Below, piece by piece: positions 1 through 13,525 of a DNA stretch of 64,000 nucleotides. The notes beneath the pieces were generated by a model that saw nothing but the letters and a program-made list of their open reading frames with translations, had not been told where the DNA came from and ran no database searches. The stretch is from NCBI GenBank assembly GCA_026545765.1, contig JAIFAC010000134.1, positions 62,001-126,000 on the forward strand. The letters are read 5' to 3'. Numbering within the stretch: the stretch's first letter is position 1; every line of letters begins with the position of its first letter. Source of the stretch: Plantago major. Taxonomy: Eukaryota; Streptophyta; Magnoliopsida; Lamiales; Plantaginaceae. The position numbers and the translations under genes were made by a program.

Positions 1-1923
1 TCACAACAAGGTATCTGTGGTCTCTGAGACCAAGCAAGTAGAAGTACAGGATAATGAGCCTAGTGTTTCTACACAGGTATGCTCAGAAAGCTTACTTTTG
101 CACACAAATACTAACTTAAGTGGTTTGAACAAAACTAACTTGATCCCTTTCTTCGTGCTCAAATTTAGTGCCGCTTGATTTACTCAAGGCTTTCGTAAGA
201 ACACCTTAAAGAAACATCTCAAGTGCTTTATAATGGCGTAAACTCGTAAAGTCGACCTTTTGAATTAGCGAGTAATCGACGTCCCAAAAAGAGAGCAATC
301 GCTTAATCGGAAGATTATATCCATGCATTGTTCCCAATGAGTCCTACCATTTGCCACTGATGCACGAAGACTTCATTCATGAAGTAGCACAAAGACCGAT
401 AGCAGATTTCAAGTCTGGATGCTCAAACTCAAGAGCAGATGGTTACCCATCCGCCGCTTCAAAGAAGCTCACTACTTATCCTGCTGAACAAGAAGAAGTT
501 AATGGGAGGATGATTACATTCCCAAATGTGATCAACCTGGTTTCAGAAGATGACGAGGAGAAGGACGAAAATGATTATCAAGAACCTCCCTCTGAGCATC
601 CAAACCAAGAAGCAAAGAACAAGAGTGATGATGATGATGATCAGAATGATGATCCCTAACTCGACAAGGCGGATTCGTAAAGCTAGCAAAGGAAGTGGAG
701 AAAAGGCTACTCCTTCAAATGCTCAGAGAGCCCCATCATCATCACCTCCCAAGTCTCATCAAGATATCCAATGTGAGCACAATGATGCCATAGAAGAAAT
801 TTCACCACCGAAGTTCGTGGATTGAACAACTCGTAAAGGTGTTGAAGAAGAAAAGAGAATCGCATTGAGTGTCAAGCTCTTGTTGATGAAAAGGAGGCCA
901 AACTCAAGAAGCTCAAAGAAGCTAATGCCAAGGAATCGCACTCCTAGATGAGCAAAGAAATCAAGAATGCCATTGTTGTCACAATCACGAGATAGATGCC
1001 ATGGATGACAATGATGATGAAGAGCACGATGCTAAGGTCGCATCGTAAAGACCTTCTACATCCTCTCGTAAGGCAAGATACTCCAAGGCAAACAAAAGAT
1101 GTTAGCCAATTGCAAACAATCCCAGAGAAGGATTATGAGAGTGATGTCAAGAAGACCGCAACTTGATTATCAGAAGAAGATGAGAGACTTATCACTCAAA
1201 GAAAAGAGAGCCCTACTTGCTCCTCATATCTTCTTTGCACTGTAGTTCAAGAAGTGAAGAGCACCGCAAGGAATAGTTTCTTTTGGAACTCGAGAGATAC
1301 TAGTTGCCCAAGACACGTAATCGCTAAAATCCGGCCCGTAAGAGATGAAGCCATCGTCGCTCCTTTACTCAATAGAGCAACCAAAGATAGCTCTCTCTCG
1401 TAAAGACCTAGGGTTGGTCGTGGATAAGGATTGTAACAATGCTAATGCAAAGATTGAATGAAGCTACCATGCCGTCCGCAAGCCAACGCCATCCTAAGGC
1501 CGCTTGAAGAGCTCAATGTAAGGGAGCAGAACCGATTAGGCGTAACAAAGAGTCAAGAAGGAACTTCAAGAATTAGTCGTGCACAACAATCTCCGTAAAA
1601 ACTTTGAATCACTCTCAAGTTTATGCTATCATGAGTCACCATTCATGACTAAGGGGAAGAAGAGATGCCTCGAAAGGCGAGGAAGAAAAGAAAACAATCA
1701 AATCGTCCTCCTCAAGTCAACTTGTCATTATACACCACCGAGACACCTCATCAAGAAGTTGTTCCAGATCAACCACCAAAGGCCGAGGAGTATGATAACT
1801 AGGGGAGCCAAGTCCCTTAGAATCTCAGAAGAGAAGAAGACTTCTGAAGAAGAAGAAAAGGAAGAAGGAGAAGTGAGAGGCCAAGAAAGCTGCAAGTCTC
1901 CAATTTTGGACTTCAATGATGAT
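1..1923 (+). mobile_element. SIRE-like Ty1/copia element, internal region (left part)
   Basis: This is internal sequence upstream of the LTR at 13526, seen as plus-strand, charge-rich and weakly coding DNA. An open stretch at 2-175 and acidic stretches near 540-660 and 1800-1920 (rich in Glu, Asp and Lys) can be read. No polymerase domain is visible, so this looks like the region between pol and the 3' LTR, which in SIRE/Maximus elements often holds an extra ORF. It is continuous with 12245 onward: copia-1 sits between the two halves with the duplication ATGAT. The element is broken, with many breaks. The lineage rests mainly on the polypurine tract and the LTR at 13526-14927, so it is tentative. 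Confidence 0.5.
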
Positions 1924-2773
1924 TGTTAGAACTTAGGATCCCGGATTGGTACTTGAAACAAGATCAATAGACAATGTTGCCAACAATGTTGTTCAACATT
2001 GTCTTCAACATAGCAAACAGATGGCAGCGGATGAATAAGAATGAAACTTCTATTACCAAGCCAATATATAGAAAATTATATCAAATAACAGAGGCAAAAT
2101 ATCTACTGACAGGAAAAGTAGATCTAATCAAGTGGGTTTAATACAATCACAAACGATTGATTAAACAACCAAAACTAGCCCTAGAAGAACCAACAGTAAA
2201 AGCTATTCTAGGTCGATGTTTGAAAGAGTTATTCCAACAATGAATACTCTTAGACAAACTCTAAAGCTAGCAGAAAACAAGAAGCCTAAACTCTTTTAAT
2301 AAAATCTCGATTGATCATCAAGAAAGGCTCCGAAACATTGCTTTGCTAAATCCTTGCATATATATATACTTGAGATGTCGACCTCTTCCATCTATGTCAA
2401 AAGGCAATAGGATCTTGGCAAAGGCAATTTTTCCTTTTACTTGTTTTCTTCAAAAAGCGCAAAGAAGGAAATTCTATATTTCAATTCTTCATAAAATATA
2501 TTCCTTCGCTTTCACCACAGTCGTTCTTTTCCTTAAATCAAATCTTGTTTGTTTTGTCACTACTTCCAATCCAAGTATCCTCGGTCCTAATGTGCTTTGT
2601 CTTCGATGTCCACATAATGTTATATCTTCAATGTTATGCCAACATTGAATTTATCCGTCACAATGTTATACAACATTGATAATCCCGCAGCTTCACAAAC
2701 AACAACAAACATAAACTTGAATCGATTATTGAAAGACAAGATTATCAAAATATAAGTACATGCCGCACTTTCA
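1924..2773 (-). repeat. 3' LTR of copia-1
   Basis: 850 bp, plus-strand ends TGTTAG...TTTCA. It aligns along its length with 11409-12244 and, more distantly, with the LTRs at 43634 and 49356. The left edge abuts the ATGAT duplication and the right edge abuts a polypurine tract. It contains several copies of the AATGTTG/CAACATT hairpin motif. Confidence 0.92.
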
Positions 2774-2788
2774 ATCTCCCTTAATCTT
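2774..2788 (-). other. Polypurine tract of copia-1
   Basis: On the minus strand this reads AAGATTAAGGGAGAT directly before the 3' LTR. The matching site in copia-2 is at 44523-44538. A purine run at this place is the usual plus-strand primer of LTR elements. Confidence 0.75.
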
Positions 2789-4969
2789 AGTCTTTCATCA
2801 CAAAACAAAACAAGAGATCGATCATAGAAACAATACTAAGAACTACTACAAGAGATCGATCTCCCCTTAACTGCATAAATTTTAAGAAATCTCCCCTTAA
2901 CTGCAAATTTTAAGAAATATTCAAGAGAATTTAAAATATTACACTCCACACAAATTATAAATTGTTCAACACAAACTCAAACTCAAGTTATCTATTCTCC
3001 CTTTGTGAGGAAAGAAAAGAAACTAGAGTATTTCAACTTCGATTGTTTGAGATCCGCCATCAAGCCCTTTGATTTGCTCCGTAATCACTTGTCCTGCTCG
3101 TAAAAATACCGCAGCATGTAGTTTCAATGTTAGGAGTCAATGTTGTCTCAACATATAAGTCAACATTGGAATGTCGAAATGCAACTACGTAGCTTCGTGC
3201 ATCGCGCCAAGAGAAAGAGGCATATTCTCCTCCACATCCATGTTCACGTAAACATCAGATCTATCCAAGGAAGATCATGATCCCGCCATGTGTTTCCAGA
3301 GTTGTTTGGTGACCGTGATGGACTTAAAGTTGGAATGATAGACATCATCGCTTTAACCTCAACCTCGTGATCCAAGAACAACAAATATAGTAGATGGAAG
3401 AATCAAATGACCTCGATCCTCTATTCTTAGAATTTTCTAGATGCTTGAGAATCCTTTCTCCCAAAGTTGACATTGTAACCCATTTTAATCTCAGAAGCAA
3501 CATGGTCGGTCAGCTTGTTGTTATTGGAAGATGGCAACCAACAGCAGATCCGGCAAGAATGATACTAGAGAACAACAATATTTCAGATCTAGAGTTCCAA
3601 GAGGCCAAGATTTTAGTTTTCCGCAGCTTAGCTCTCTTGCAATCTCATCCATAGTTACCTCCACAGAGTCTCAATCTCATCCCTATTTCTATGCAAAGAC
3701 AAGATTGATATCCTTAGAAGTCAAGAAGAATACATCACCTCTCAAGTACACACAAGGATGCTTACCATGCCCTTCACTACCAAAATTCTATAAATGGGCA
3801 TAGAATTCTCTTATGATTTCAGAACAAATGCAAGATATCGAGTAACATCATAATAGAGATTCCTTTTCTTCGATAGGCAACCAAGTTATACTTTTCAAAT
3901 GAGTCCTCTTTAATTATCTTCTCAACATATATAGCATTGTTTTGATTTTCTCATATTTTCTAGATTCTTGTTATCATAGAACAAATGAGAAACCCATCTT
4001 CATCCCAATCGTAACCATCTCAAACACAGTTCAGAGGATAGATCATTTACCTCGTGGTCTTCAACTGGTCTTCCAAGAATGACATCCTCATCATCAAGTG
4101 ATTCTTCTTCGATTCTTCCTCCGTCTTCCTTCATAATCTTCGTAGTCATCCGAGCTTTCATCCGAAGTTTCAGATCTTCTTCTTCAACCATCGACTCATC
4201 CTTAGAGTCATCTTCTTCGCCCATAATCTTCCATATCATTAGAGCTTTCATCATTGTTATCATCATGAGCACCGTTGTTGCAACAACATCCTCATCTATA
4301 TTCATTCGATCACTTTCGCTTTCTCCGAGTCATCCGACCGCCAATCTTCCACTTCAACTAGTTCAATGGTAGCTCATCCGCTGGTTTCTCAACATTTTCG
4401 TAATGCATGCTAGTCCGATTCTCATCATTCAGCCATCAAGAGTCGCTTTCCTGCTTGTCGTTGTTGTACATCATCTTCTTCAATGATTTTGGGGTTTTCA
4501 CGATCGCATGTTGAATTTCGATGTCCAACATCTTCCCCAAAGATCCTCCATGGGAGCATCTTTCTCTATCCCCATTGGCTTTCATCATCATCCTCGATCT
4601 TGTGGCAAGTCGACCGCATGCTCCCAATTTAACAAGGGTTTCGCAAAGCAAATTCAGAGGGGTTTGATGGTGATGACTCACTGGTTTTGGAGATGGTGGT
4701 TTGGCACAGAGACGAGGGTTTTTCAAGACTATCTTCCTAATCCTCACAATTATAGACTGAATCTCAAAATCCACGGCTCAGACGAATGGGAAGAGGATAA
4801 GCTTGCTCCCTCAAGTGTTTGCAATGAAAATCCGCAAGACGGGTTTTGTCGGGACGACATTGTTGGGATTGTGAAGCTAGAGTTGAGTGAGACAGGGCGG
4901 GAGAGTAGTTTTGGTAAAGAGAGTGAAGAGAGGGGAAGATGAAGAGTTGTGGTAGTCAGAAGTAAAAAC

Positions 4970-5058
<89 letters not shown>

Positions 5059-6340
5059 GAGTGGTGGAGAAGTGGGTTAATGAGAGGTAGTGGTAATATG
5101 GTTCGAGGAATGTTTTTGGTCAGTTTGCTCCAAGGATCATAATCATATATATCAAAACACAAACCAAGATCTGTATACGCTTGTTAATATGAGATTAAGG
5201 AAAGCAAATGACCACCGTATCAATTAGGTCAAGAATGAAGAAGGTTCTCAAAACTCAACCTAGGGAGGTACATTTTATTTTAGGAAACAAATCAAGGTCG
5301 ATAAGAGTAAGATATTATATTTTACACTTTACATTTTACCAGACACCAAGACACTAAATTACTCCCCTCAAACCCAACCCAAAACACGTAAAGAGCACAC
5401 AAAACACAAAGAAGAAGGTATCGCCAAAGACAGTAATGTCGACTGGATGTTGGCTCAACATTGATGACAACATAGGAATATCAGACCACTCTTAATGTAA
5501 GTCAGCCAGGAAACCAAGTCTCAAGATGAGCAGATTCGACATTACCATCGATGTCAGCAGTAAAATGTAAGAAGGAAGGAATACCAAAGAAACACACTCA
5601 ACATTGCCTCAAGAAGTAAATTGAACAATTAGCATAAGTTTGAGTGGGTGACCATGAGACCACATTTCACCACATCAGTAATTTGGTACTCGTAAAGTGA
5701 ACCAAAGCCTTTACGAGAATCGGCACTTTTGTGCGTGTCGGTTTCCAGTACAGGCCATCAACCCTCACGACACATGACACAGTGGCCACGTCGATATCTG
5801 GATAGTATTTGAAACCTGCCCAACACGATCCTCGATGGAAACACTTCGAGCCCTTTTTATCATAATTCATTAGATTTATTAAACATAAAGGATAGGAGGC
5901 AACATCAAGAGTGAGTCAAGGTACGAGTAAAAATAGCCAAAAAGCAGCAAAAGTGGGTTTTACATAAAGCAAACACACAGGAGACTCGATCCCCTTTCAA
6001 CCTTGGTTTCAAATAGCCTTTCAAACCCTAAGCATCACCACTGTAAGCTACAAATAGGAACAGCCATCGACCAAATATGCACAAAAAACACATAGACACA
6101 CAAGAATAAGAAAGAGAAAAGACTAAAAGAATAATGTAAAGACAACACTAGGTAAACATAGAAGACAATGTTGACCAGATGTTATGTCAACATTGCTTGC
6201 AAAGAAATCCTATCAATTAGTGCAAAGGCCAAGAGACCTTCTCAAACCAAGAATCTCTCTTTATCAAGGGGCTTTGTGAAATGTCACTAACCGATTTGTG
6301 GTATCAATGTGTATGTCAATTATTTGTTTCGAGACTAGGT
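2789..6340 (-). other. copia-1: long region between pol and 3' LTR
   Basis: About 3.5 kb with no recognisable retrotransposon domain, much longer than usual for copia. The minus strand has an acidic, Asp/Glu/Ser-rich stretch at about 4000-4305 and a further weak open stretch at 4436-4930. The 5300-6250 part matches 45640-46700 of copia-2, while 2900-5300 is largely absent there. It may be an extra ORF or captured DNA. No function can be assigned. Confidence 0.5.
4975..5042. repeat. (TA)n microsatellite
   Basis: An almost pure TA dinucleotide run of about 65 bp is followed by a T run. It lies inside the long non-coding part of copia-1. Confidence 0.97.
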
Positions 6341-6344
6341 CTCT

Positions 6345-7700
6345 AAGAAAATGATGTCGAATGTCTATATGCTTGCGTGAGTGTTGAATGTGGTTCTTGG
6401 ATATGTGAATGGCACTAAGGTTATCACAAAAAAGAAAAGAGTGTCACTTTGAAACCCATATATATGCAGATATTGTTCACCCAAATTAATTGAGACACAC
6501 AACTCCCACCGCCACATATTCAGATTCAAAGTAGAGAGAGACACGCAATTTTGTTTCCTACTATACCATGACACAAGATTTGGTCCAAGATAAAAACAAC
6601 CTCCACTAGTTGATTTTCGATCATCTAAGTCACCAGCCCAATCAGAATCACTAAATCCCAACAGATTAGTGTTTGAATCACATGCATACCATAATCCAAG
6701 ATTAACAGTTCCTGATATATATCTAATGATTCTTTTGACAAAGCTAAGGAGATATTTTGGGCTTGATTGATACGCACACACACAAACAGAGAACATGATG
6801 TCCGTCCGGTACGAAAGATATAAGAGACTTCCAATCATTGATCTGATAATGTCAATCAACATCGCCCCAACATCGGTTTTTTGAAGTTTCAGAGATGTAG
6901 CCATGGAGTGCCGCAAGGTTTGGCATTTTCGCACTAAATTTTTGATAAGATTCTCGCATATTTCTCGAGAGATAAAGAGGCCTTCCTGCTTCGCAGATTC
7001 TGGAGCCCCAAGAAGAAACCGAGTTCACCAATCATACTCATCTCAAAAGTTCCCCGCTATGGCTTGAACAAACTTATCTAGCAAGGAGAGGTTAGTATCA
7101 CCAAAGACAATATCATCAACATAGATTTGAGCAATGCAGATGTCTTTTCCTTTCCTGAGGATAAACAGAGTTTGATCTCCCTCACCTCTTTTGAATCCTA
7201 ACCCAACTAGGAATTCTGTCAACCTAGCATACCAAGCGCATGGGGCTTGTTTCAAACCATACAAGGCTTTTCTTAGTTTAAAACATGGTCGATAAAAGGA
7301 TCTTCAAACCTCTAGTTGTTCAACATACACTTCTTTGTCAATGTAGCCATTCAAGAAAGCTCCTTTAACATCCATTTGTTCGAAGTTTTATGTTAAGACA
7401 ACATGCTAAGGCTAGAGCGTTTAATGGACTCTAATCTAGCAACCGGAGCGAAGGTCTCATCAAAATCAATGCCTTCCACTTGGGTGTAACCTTGAGCAAC
7501 TAATCGCTTTGTTTTTACAACTATCCCTTTTCATCACTCTTGTTTTGAAAATCCACTTGGTGCCTATGACATTTATATTATGGGGAACAAGAGTCCAGAC
7601 TTCATTTGTTTGAAATCGACGGTTCATCTTGCATCGCTTCTATCCAAAAATCATCGCTAAGAGCTTCTTTCACATTTTAGGTTCAATTAACGAAACAAAG
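6345..7700 (-). pseudogene. copia-1 reverse transcriptase and RNase H remnant
   Basis: The minus strand encodes copia polymerase signatures. These include YGLKQAPCAWY and YVDDIVFG of reverse transcriptase (7043-7264), and SDSDWAGDLDDRKSTSGG of RNase H (about 6560-6650). The order RNase H left, reverse transcriptase right fits a minus-strand copia. The region is broken by many lesions and is treated as a fossil. Confidence 0.9.
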
Positions 7701-8129
7701 CACGAGGAACTTACAAAGTGACATATTTCAAAGAAGTCCGAGTGTCTCCTTGTAGTTTTTGCGCTGTTTCTCAATGTCCTTCCTCCGGATTTCCAATTAC
7801 TTGGGAACTGGATGATCTTTGCTAATTCTAGGAGGAGGATCCTTTCGAGTCGAGACATAGGTGCAGATTGTTGCCGGATGGATTGTCGATTCAAATTTCG
7901 CCATTATGAGGATCAGCTTGTTCTTCATCATGAGTGTAACTGGATGTTGAGTTTGATGTTGAGTCATCATTGCACCGAGGGGATGTTGGCACAACATTGC
8001 CCACAACACGGGTTCTTTCAGCTTGATCGCCAGGAGTCACAGCTTCGATACGCTCATGTGTAGAAGAGTCGAGGTTGATTCAATAACTGCTCAAAGACTG
8101 CAGAGATCTTCTTCGGGCATAGGGCTCAG

Positions 8130-9350
8130 AGTCATCAAAGGAAACATTTACGATTCTTGTATAGTCCGTAATCTAGATTGTATATTCTATAAGCTCGACT
8201 ATTTTGAGAGTATCCTACAAAGATTCCTTTATCACTTTTAGCATCAAACTTCCCTAGATGTTCTCTATCATCGAGTATGTAACACACACATCCAAATACA
8301 TGAAAGTACTTGAGATTGGGCTTTCTACCTTTCAACATCTCATATGGAGTGGTTAGAGACCTGACGAAGAAGATAGACACGATTGATTATGTGACAAGCA
8401 AGGTTCACAAATTTCAGCCCACAACCTTTTGATAGGTTCATCGAGCTCAACATCACTCTAGCCATTTCAAGAGTCCTGTTTTCCTTTCAAAGAACACCAT
8501 TTTGTTGTGGTGTCTTAGGAGCCGAGTATTCATGCATGATTCCTTTCTTTTCACAAGATTTATCAAAGAATTGATTCTCTAATTCTTTACCATGGTCGAT
8601 CAATTCTTTCAACAAGAGTAGAGTACATTACATGATTTTGTATGCCAATTTTGAAGGATTCAAAAGTTTCGATTTTTCTTTCAAGAAGTCAACCCAAGTG
8701 TATCTAGAGAAATCATCAACTATAACATAGATATACCAGCTCCTCCTAAACTTTTAGCTTCTATAGGCCCATGAGATCCATATGCAGAGTTCAAAGCGCT
8801 AAAAGTACCTCTTTGTCATGTCTTCAATCAAGTGATGTGTCACCTTGGTTTGTTTTCTCATAAGACACCGCACACACATGTTTCCCTACATTGGTAAGCT
8901 TGCACTCGTCACCACATTATTTTTGATGATCTTCTCCAGATTTCGTAGTCGACATGTCCCAATTTCTTATGCCACTGTGTCATCATCATGTTGAGCAACA
9001 TTGCATTTGAGAGGAATGTCCATCACATAGCAGCTTGTCCCGTGATCTCACACCGCCATTATGGTTAATTTGTCCACACAAGTATAAACTTTGCAAGAAT
9101 GTTTATCAAACTCGACTTTCAGGATCATCATCACATGTGGCTTATACTAACAAGATTAGCGCTTAACCCTTCAACAAGAAGAACATTCGAGAGTTTTGAT
9201 ATCCTTTAAGGCACGTTGTTCCCTTTCCAAGTATTTTGCTTTGGTATCCTCCTCCATATGTTACCGCATTCGCCCTTTGAGCTACAAAGTTTGACAGATT
9301 TGACGGTTACCGGCCATGTGCCTAGAACAACCACCGTCAAGTACCATTTT
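8130..9350 (-). pseudogene. copia-1 integrase remnant
   Basis: The minus strand at 8135-8380 carries the conserved region downstream of the copia integrase core (motifs TPYEMLKGRKPNLKYFHVFG and KGIFVGYS). Weaker integrase-core similarity runs to about 8950 and a pre-integrase zinc-finger-like stretch to about 9350. It lies between RT and gag in the copia order. It is broken at many points. Confidence 0.8.
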
Positions 9351-10399
9351 CCTCAAGATTGTTAGGAGAAGTAGCAATGTAAAAGCAACATTGCAAGTAT
9401 GATTTTCTTTAGCTACCCAAACATGTTTCGAAACACTCTTGTGTTTTCTTATCTGTCCTGGAGATTTGTCTTGTTTAGGAGAGCTAAGAAAGCACTTTAG
9501 AGTCTTAAGATTACATCTTTCAGCTCTGCTGAAGTGGATGTTATCACAACATTGCGACTAGCATCACTGCTTTGTCTCAAAAACCGGATGGGAGGGAATT
9601 GGAGAGATTATCGAGGTTCGAGGTCTCAACATGTTCACTGCTTAAGTCCTTTCGTACTTGAAGCAAGAAGGCTTTTTGTGACCTGATTTAAGACAAGAAG
9701 TGCACACAAACAAAGCTTTTTCTTTGACAAATGTAGGACCTTTATGAGCTCGTAAAGAGGTTTGACAACTTTTGAGGTATTAGTGTCAACAATGTCGCTC
9801 ATGTTGCTCCCAAGTTCATCACAACTACTTGTGTACCCTAAACCAAAGGGTCCCATCATTGTTCACATCAAGCATCTCATTAAGTCTAGAAGTAGAAGAG
9901 TTCCATTTTGCAATTACCTTCTTTTCATTATTTAGCTCGAGATTACTTTGAAATTTCGTAGTCCTTCTTTGTTAATTCAAATTCTAGTTTGACAATGGTG
10001 TCTTTCGATTGTGGTTCTCCTTCTCGCTTTCGAGGAGTTTTCGAGAGTCTTCCATTCATCAAGAGTTTCTCATACATCTGCTGCGCCTTCACCATTTGAT
10101 CTCATTAACTTCTTCCGATCGACTATCTATATCAAAATCCACGTATCCATGTAGACATAAAACATTAGATATTCCCGACTTTTCAGATTGGTTAGTGCCA
10201 AAATTTCACAGCCTCGTGAGTCATCATAGTCAAAGAAGATTTCTATTCCGATAAGTTGTTTTGACAATGTTGTCCCAACATTGGTCATCAACATGGTAAG
10301 TGGATGAGCGAGAGCTCGCATTGGTAGTTGAATCATCTTCTTTTCTTCATCTTCTGCTCTTCATCCGAGTCATCACCGAGACAAGCAAGAAGATTCTTT

Positions 10400-11392
10400 T
10401 TCTTTATGAGATTGTTAGCACATTCATTTTGATAATGACCCCACCTCGCATTCAAAACATCTAATCTTACTAAGAGGAGTGCGATCAAATCGATTCGAGC
10501 TAGTTTTGGAAGGTAACCAGCTTTGAAAGTATTGTTTTTCTTTTGAAAGTTTTAGTTGCACTTGAGGATCCTTGACGTAGTTTTTCCTGAATCTAAGTTT
10601 GTTGAACTTCCTTACAAGATTGTTGAAAGCTTCCTCACCATATTGTCAGACTCATCACTACTACTCTCAGGCTTTGAAGATTTTGCTTTAGAAATAGAGT
10701 GAAGGGAAATACTATGAGTTTTCATACCTTGTCTCTCATTTTCATTTAGTTCAAAGTTTTTCAAATTGTTCAACAGGGTATGAAAGTCCATAGTTGCCAA
10801 GTTATGAGTGTCTTCCAAAATAGTGACTTTGGTATTAAATCTTGAGGAAAGAGATCTGCCTTTGGAAACAAGTTGCCTATTAGAAATAGCTTCTCCCATT
10901 TTGGACTTCATTTGAGAGAGTCAAAAGTTTTTCAAAATAGGAGTCAATGGTTTCTTCCTCCGCCATTCTTAGATTTTCAAATTGAGACCAAAGCATTCTA
11001 AGTTTAGTTTGTTTGACACTAGCATCCCCTTCACAATGACTCTGAAGTAATTCCCAAGCTTTTTTTTGCAGTAGTACAGTTTTGAATGATTTTAAACATA
11101 GGAGAATCTACATGACCAAAGATAGCATTTAAAGCTTTTTCATTATAAGAGCTAAGGAGTATGTCACCGCAGAGAAGCGTTCTTCCCAGATGGGGACAAT
11201 GTCACCATCAAGATCAGTCCTTCAGGCTGTGTATCCTTCCGTAATGGATCTCCAAGCACGGCCATCAAGGGACTTGATGTAAGTCCTCATCCGGATTTGC
11301 CAAGAATGGTAGTCGACCCATCAAGCACAGGAGGTCTATTGTAGTTTGTATCCATTGTAGTAGTACCAAATCCGCACACCAAAGCTAGGTGG
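10400..11392 (-). pseudogene. copia-1 gag remnant
   Basis: The minus strand near 11287-11350 begins with the copia gag signature NRPPVLDGS. A helical gag segment covers 10612-10911, and a short zinc-knuckle-like stretch lies near 10430-10450. It sits next to the primer-binding site and 5' LTR, as expected. It is broken. Confidence 0.85.
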
Positions 11393-11408
11393 TCAGCTCG
11401 ATGCCACT
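11393..11408 (-). other. Primer-binding site of copia-1
   Basis: On the minus strand, two bases after the 5' LTR, the sequence TGGCATCGAGCTGA resembles the plant copia consensus TGGTATCAGAGC complementary to initiator tRNA-Met. The equivalent copia-2 site is at 49340-49354. Confidence 0.7.
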
Positions 11409-12244
11409 TGTTAGAACTTAGATCCCGGATTGGTACTTGAAACAAGATCAATAGACACGTTGCCAACAATGTTGTTCAACATTGTCTTCAACATAGCAAA
11501 CATGATGGCAGCGGATGAATAAGAATGAAACTTATTACCAAGCCAATATATAGAAAAATATATCGGCAACAGAGAGGCAAAATATCTACCGACAGAAAAG
11601 TAGATCTAATCAAGTGGGTTTAATACAATCACAAACGATTGATTAAACAACCAAAACTAGCCCTAGAAGAACCAAAGAAAAGCTATTCTAGGTCGATGTT
11701 TGAAAGAGTTATTCCAACAATGAATACTCTTAGACAAACTCTAAAGCTAGTAGAAAACAAGAAGCCTAAACTCTTTAATAAAATCTCGATTGATCATCAA
11801 GAAAGGTTCAAACATTGCTTTGTCAATCCTTGCATATATATATACTTGAGATGTCGAATTCTTCCATCTATGTCAAAAGGCAATAGGATCTCGCAAAGGC
11901 AATTTTTCCTTTTACTTGTTTTCTTCAAAAGCGCAAAGAAGGAATTCTATATTTCAATTCTTCATAAAATATATTCCTTCCCGCTTTCACCAGTCGTTCT
12001 TTTCCTTAAATCAAATCTTTTTGTTTTGTCACTACTTCCAATCCAAGTATCCTATCCAATGTGCTTTGTTCGATGTTCATGATAATGATATATCTTCAAT
12101 GTTATGCCAACATTGAATTCTATCCTGTCACAATGTTATACAACATTGATAATCCTGCAGCTTCACAAACAACAACAAACATAAACTTGGAACTGATTAT
12201 TGAAAGACAAGATTATCAAAATATAAGTGCATGCTGCACTTTCA
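11409..12244 (-). repeat. 5' LTR of copia-1
   Basis: 836 bp, ends TGTTAG...TTTCA on the plus strand, matching 1924-2773. The ATGAT duplication follows at 12245-12249. As the 5' LTR of a minus-strand element it would hold the promoter reading leftward. Confidence 0.92.
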
Positions 12245-13525
12245 ATGATGAGGATGAATCTGATACAGATGAACATCCACTTCACAAGAAAAGGAGAGAA
12301 GCAACTACTTCACAACCTCCTCTCGGCAAAGAAGGCCTTTGGCAAATGTAACCCCTTCGAAATACCAAGTCATTACAAGGAACATCCACCAAAGACAATT
12401 TCAAGGTGAAGAAAGGGTTAGAGGATCTCCGATGTAAGGCCACCTAATGTAAAAGCATGAAGGATTCCCGCTTAAGTAGTAAACAGAGAAACTCATCAAG
12501 AAAGGCCAACTGATGCTCACATTGAGTATATGAAGACTAGTAATGAAGAGTCTTCATATAGGTGCATTCAACAAGAGAGGGTATCGATTATGGAACTACA
12601 ACATCTACTTGTCAATGATAAGTTTCCAACTCCCATCCTCAACCGCATCCCGAATGGAGAGAAGGCAAGTTTAATTGCTAAAACCCGAGCACTTTCATGC
12701 CCGGCTAAACTTTGAAGTAGAAAAGAGGAATGAAGCGTAAAGATGGATCTTTATTTTGCCTCCTTACCCAAAGCCCGATGATGTACACAAGGTAAGAAAA
12801 CTGATGGTAGCTACAACAGAAGAACAAACTAGGTGTTTCAACCTATGAGTCATTCTATATGACATCGATGAATACCTAGCTTATATACACTATCCGAAGA
12901 AATATACAAGTATTTCAACCTATCTCACCGTAAGTAGACCATGCCTGGTCCGGGGAAAGTACTGGTCAAACATTTTTCATGAAGAATCACAAGCTCGCAA
13001 GAGTTACCATGAAATATGTGACTTATCCGTAAAGATGAGCTCTCGTCAAGGATTCTTTATGACTATGTACAAGAATGCGTAAAAGTGGATGATTATGTCA
13101 ACCGAACCGTAAAGGATGTCAAGAACTTGAGGGATCAACCCAAGTTGTATTCAAGACTTGAAGACTAGTAACATTAGACTACTCTCGAGCTTGATTCTCC
13201 TTTGTTCTAATTTACTTAGTATGTTTTGTTACCTTTTGTAATCTTGCTTGTCGATTGTTTCAATTTCTATCTCGTAAAAGTTGATCTTACTCAGAAATGC
13301 ATTTATCTAAAGATCATACTCTCAGATACATTCTAATAGATGACAACTTATCAGCAAAGATCACTTCTTGTGATTTGGTTGATGTTTACTTTCTGCACTT
13401 AATTCAACTAAAACTGAATGTCATTTGGAATGATTAAGTAGTGGATTGTTTTCTCTTCCAGGATTACAAATTTGTAATAGGACATAAAAGATAGTCATGG
13501 ATGACTGATCAAAAAGGGGGAAATT
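12245..13525 (+). mobile_element. SIRE-like element, internal region (right part)
   Basis: Continuation of the host element right of copia-1. The acidic stretch at 12245-12300 carries on the one ending at 1923. Short open stretches (for example 12530-12715) show no domain I recognise. The region ends at a polypurine tract and LTR. Many CGTAAAG words occur here. It is broken, with many breaks. Confidence 0.55.
13510..13525 (+). other. Polypurine tract of SIRE-like element
   Basis: CAAAAAGGGGGAAATT lies immediately before the TGTTAGGAAT start of the LTR. A plus-strand polypurine tract at this position shows that the LTR to its right is a 3' LTR. Confidence 0.8.

Larger units (their letters stand above)
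1924..12244 (-). mobile_element. Ty1/copia retrotransposon copia-1 (two LTRs, 5-bp target duplication)
   Basis: Two LTRs of about 0.84 kb with TG/CA ends flank gag, integrase, reverse transcriptase and RNase H remnants on the minus strand. The 5 bases before the element (1919-1923) and after it (12245-12249) are both ATGAT, so both ends are authentic. It lies inside the SIRE-like element. A tRNA-Met-type primer site follows the right (5') LTR and a polypurine tract precedes the left (3') LTR. The two LTRs differ by scattered small changes, suggesting modest age, though sequence error may inflate this. The coding region is broken at many points (well over ten). The same family recurs at 43634-50243. 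Confidence 0.93.

Noticed and set aside
3394-3803. Overlapping plus-strand frames of 86 and 90 residues
   Set aside because: They lie in the non-coding part of copia-1 with no domain or conservation in copia-2.
4079-4372. Ser-rich plus-strand open frame of 97 residues
   Set aside because: It is the mirror of an acidic low-complexity stretch on the minus strand and has no domain.
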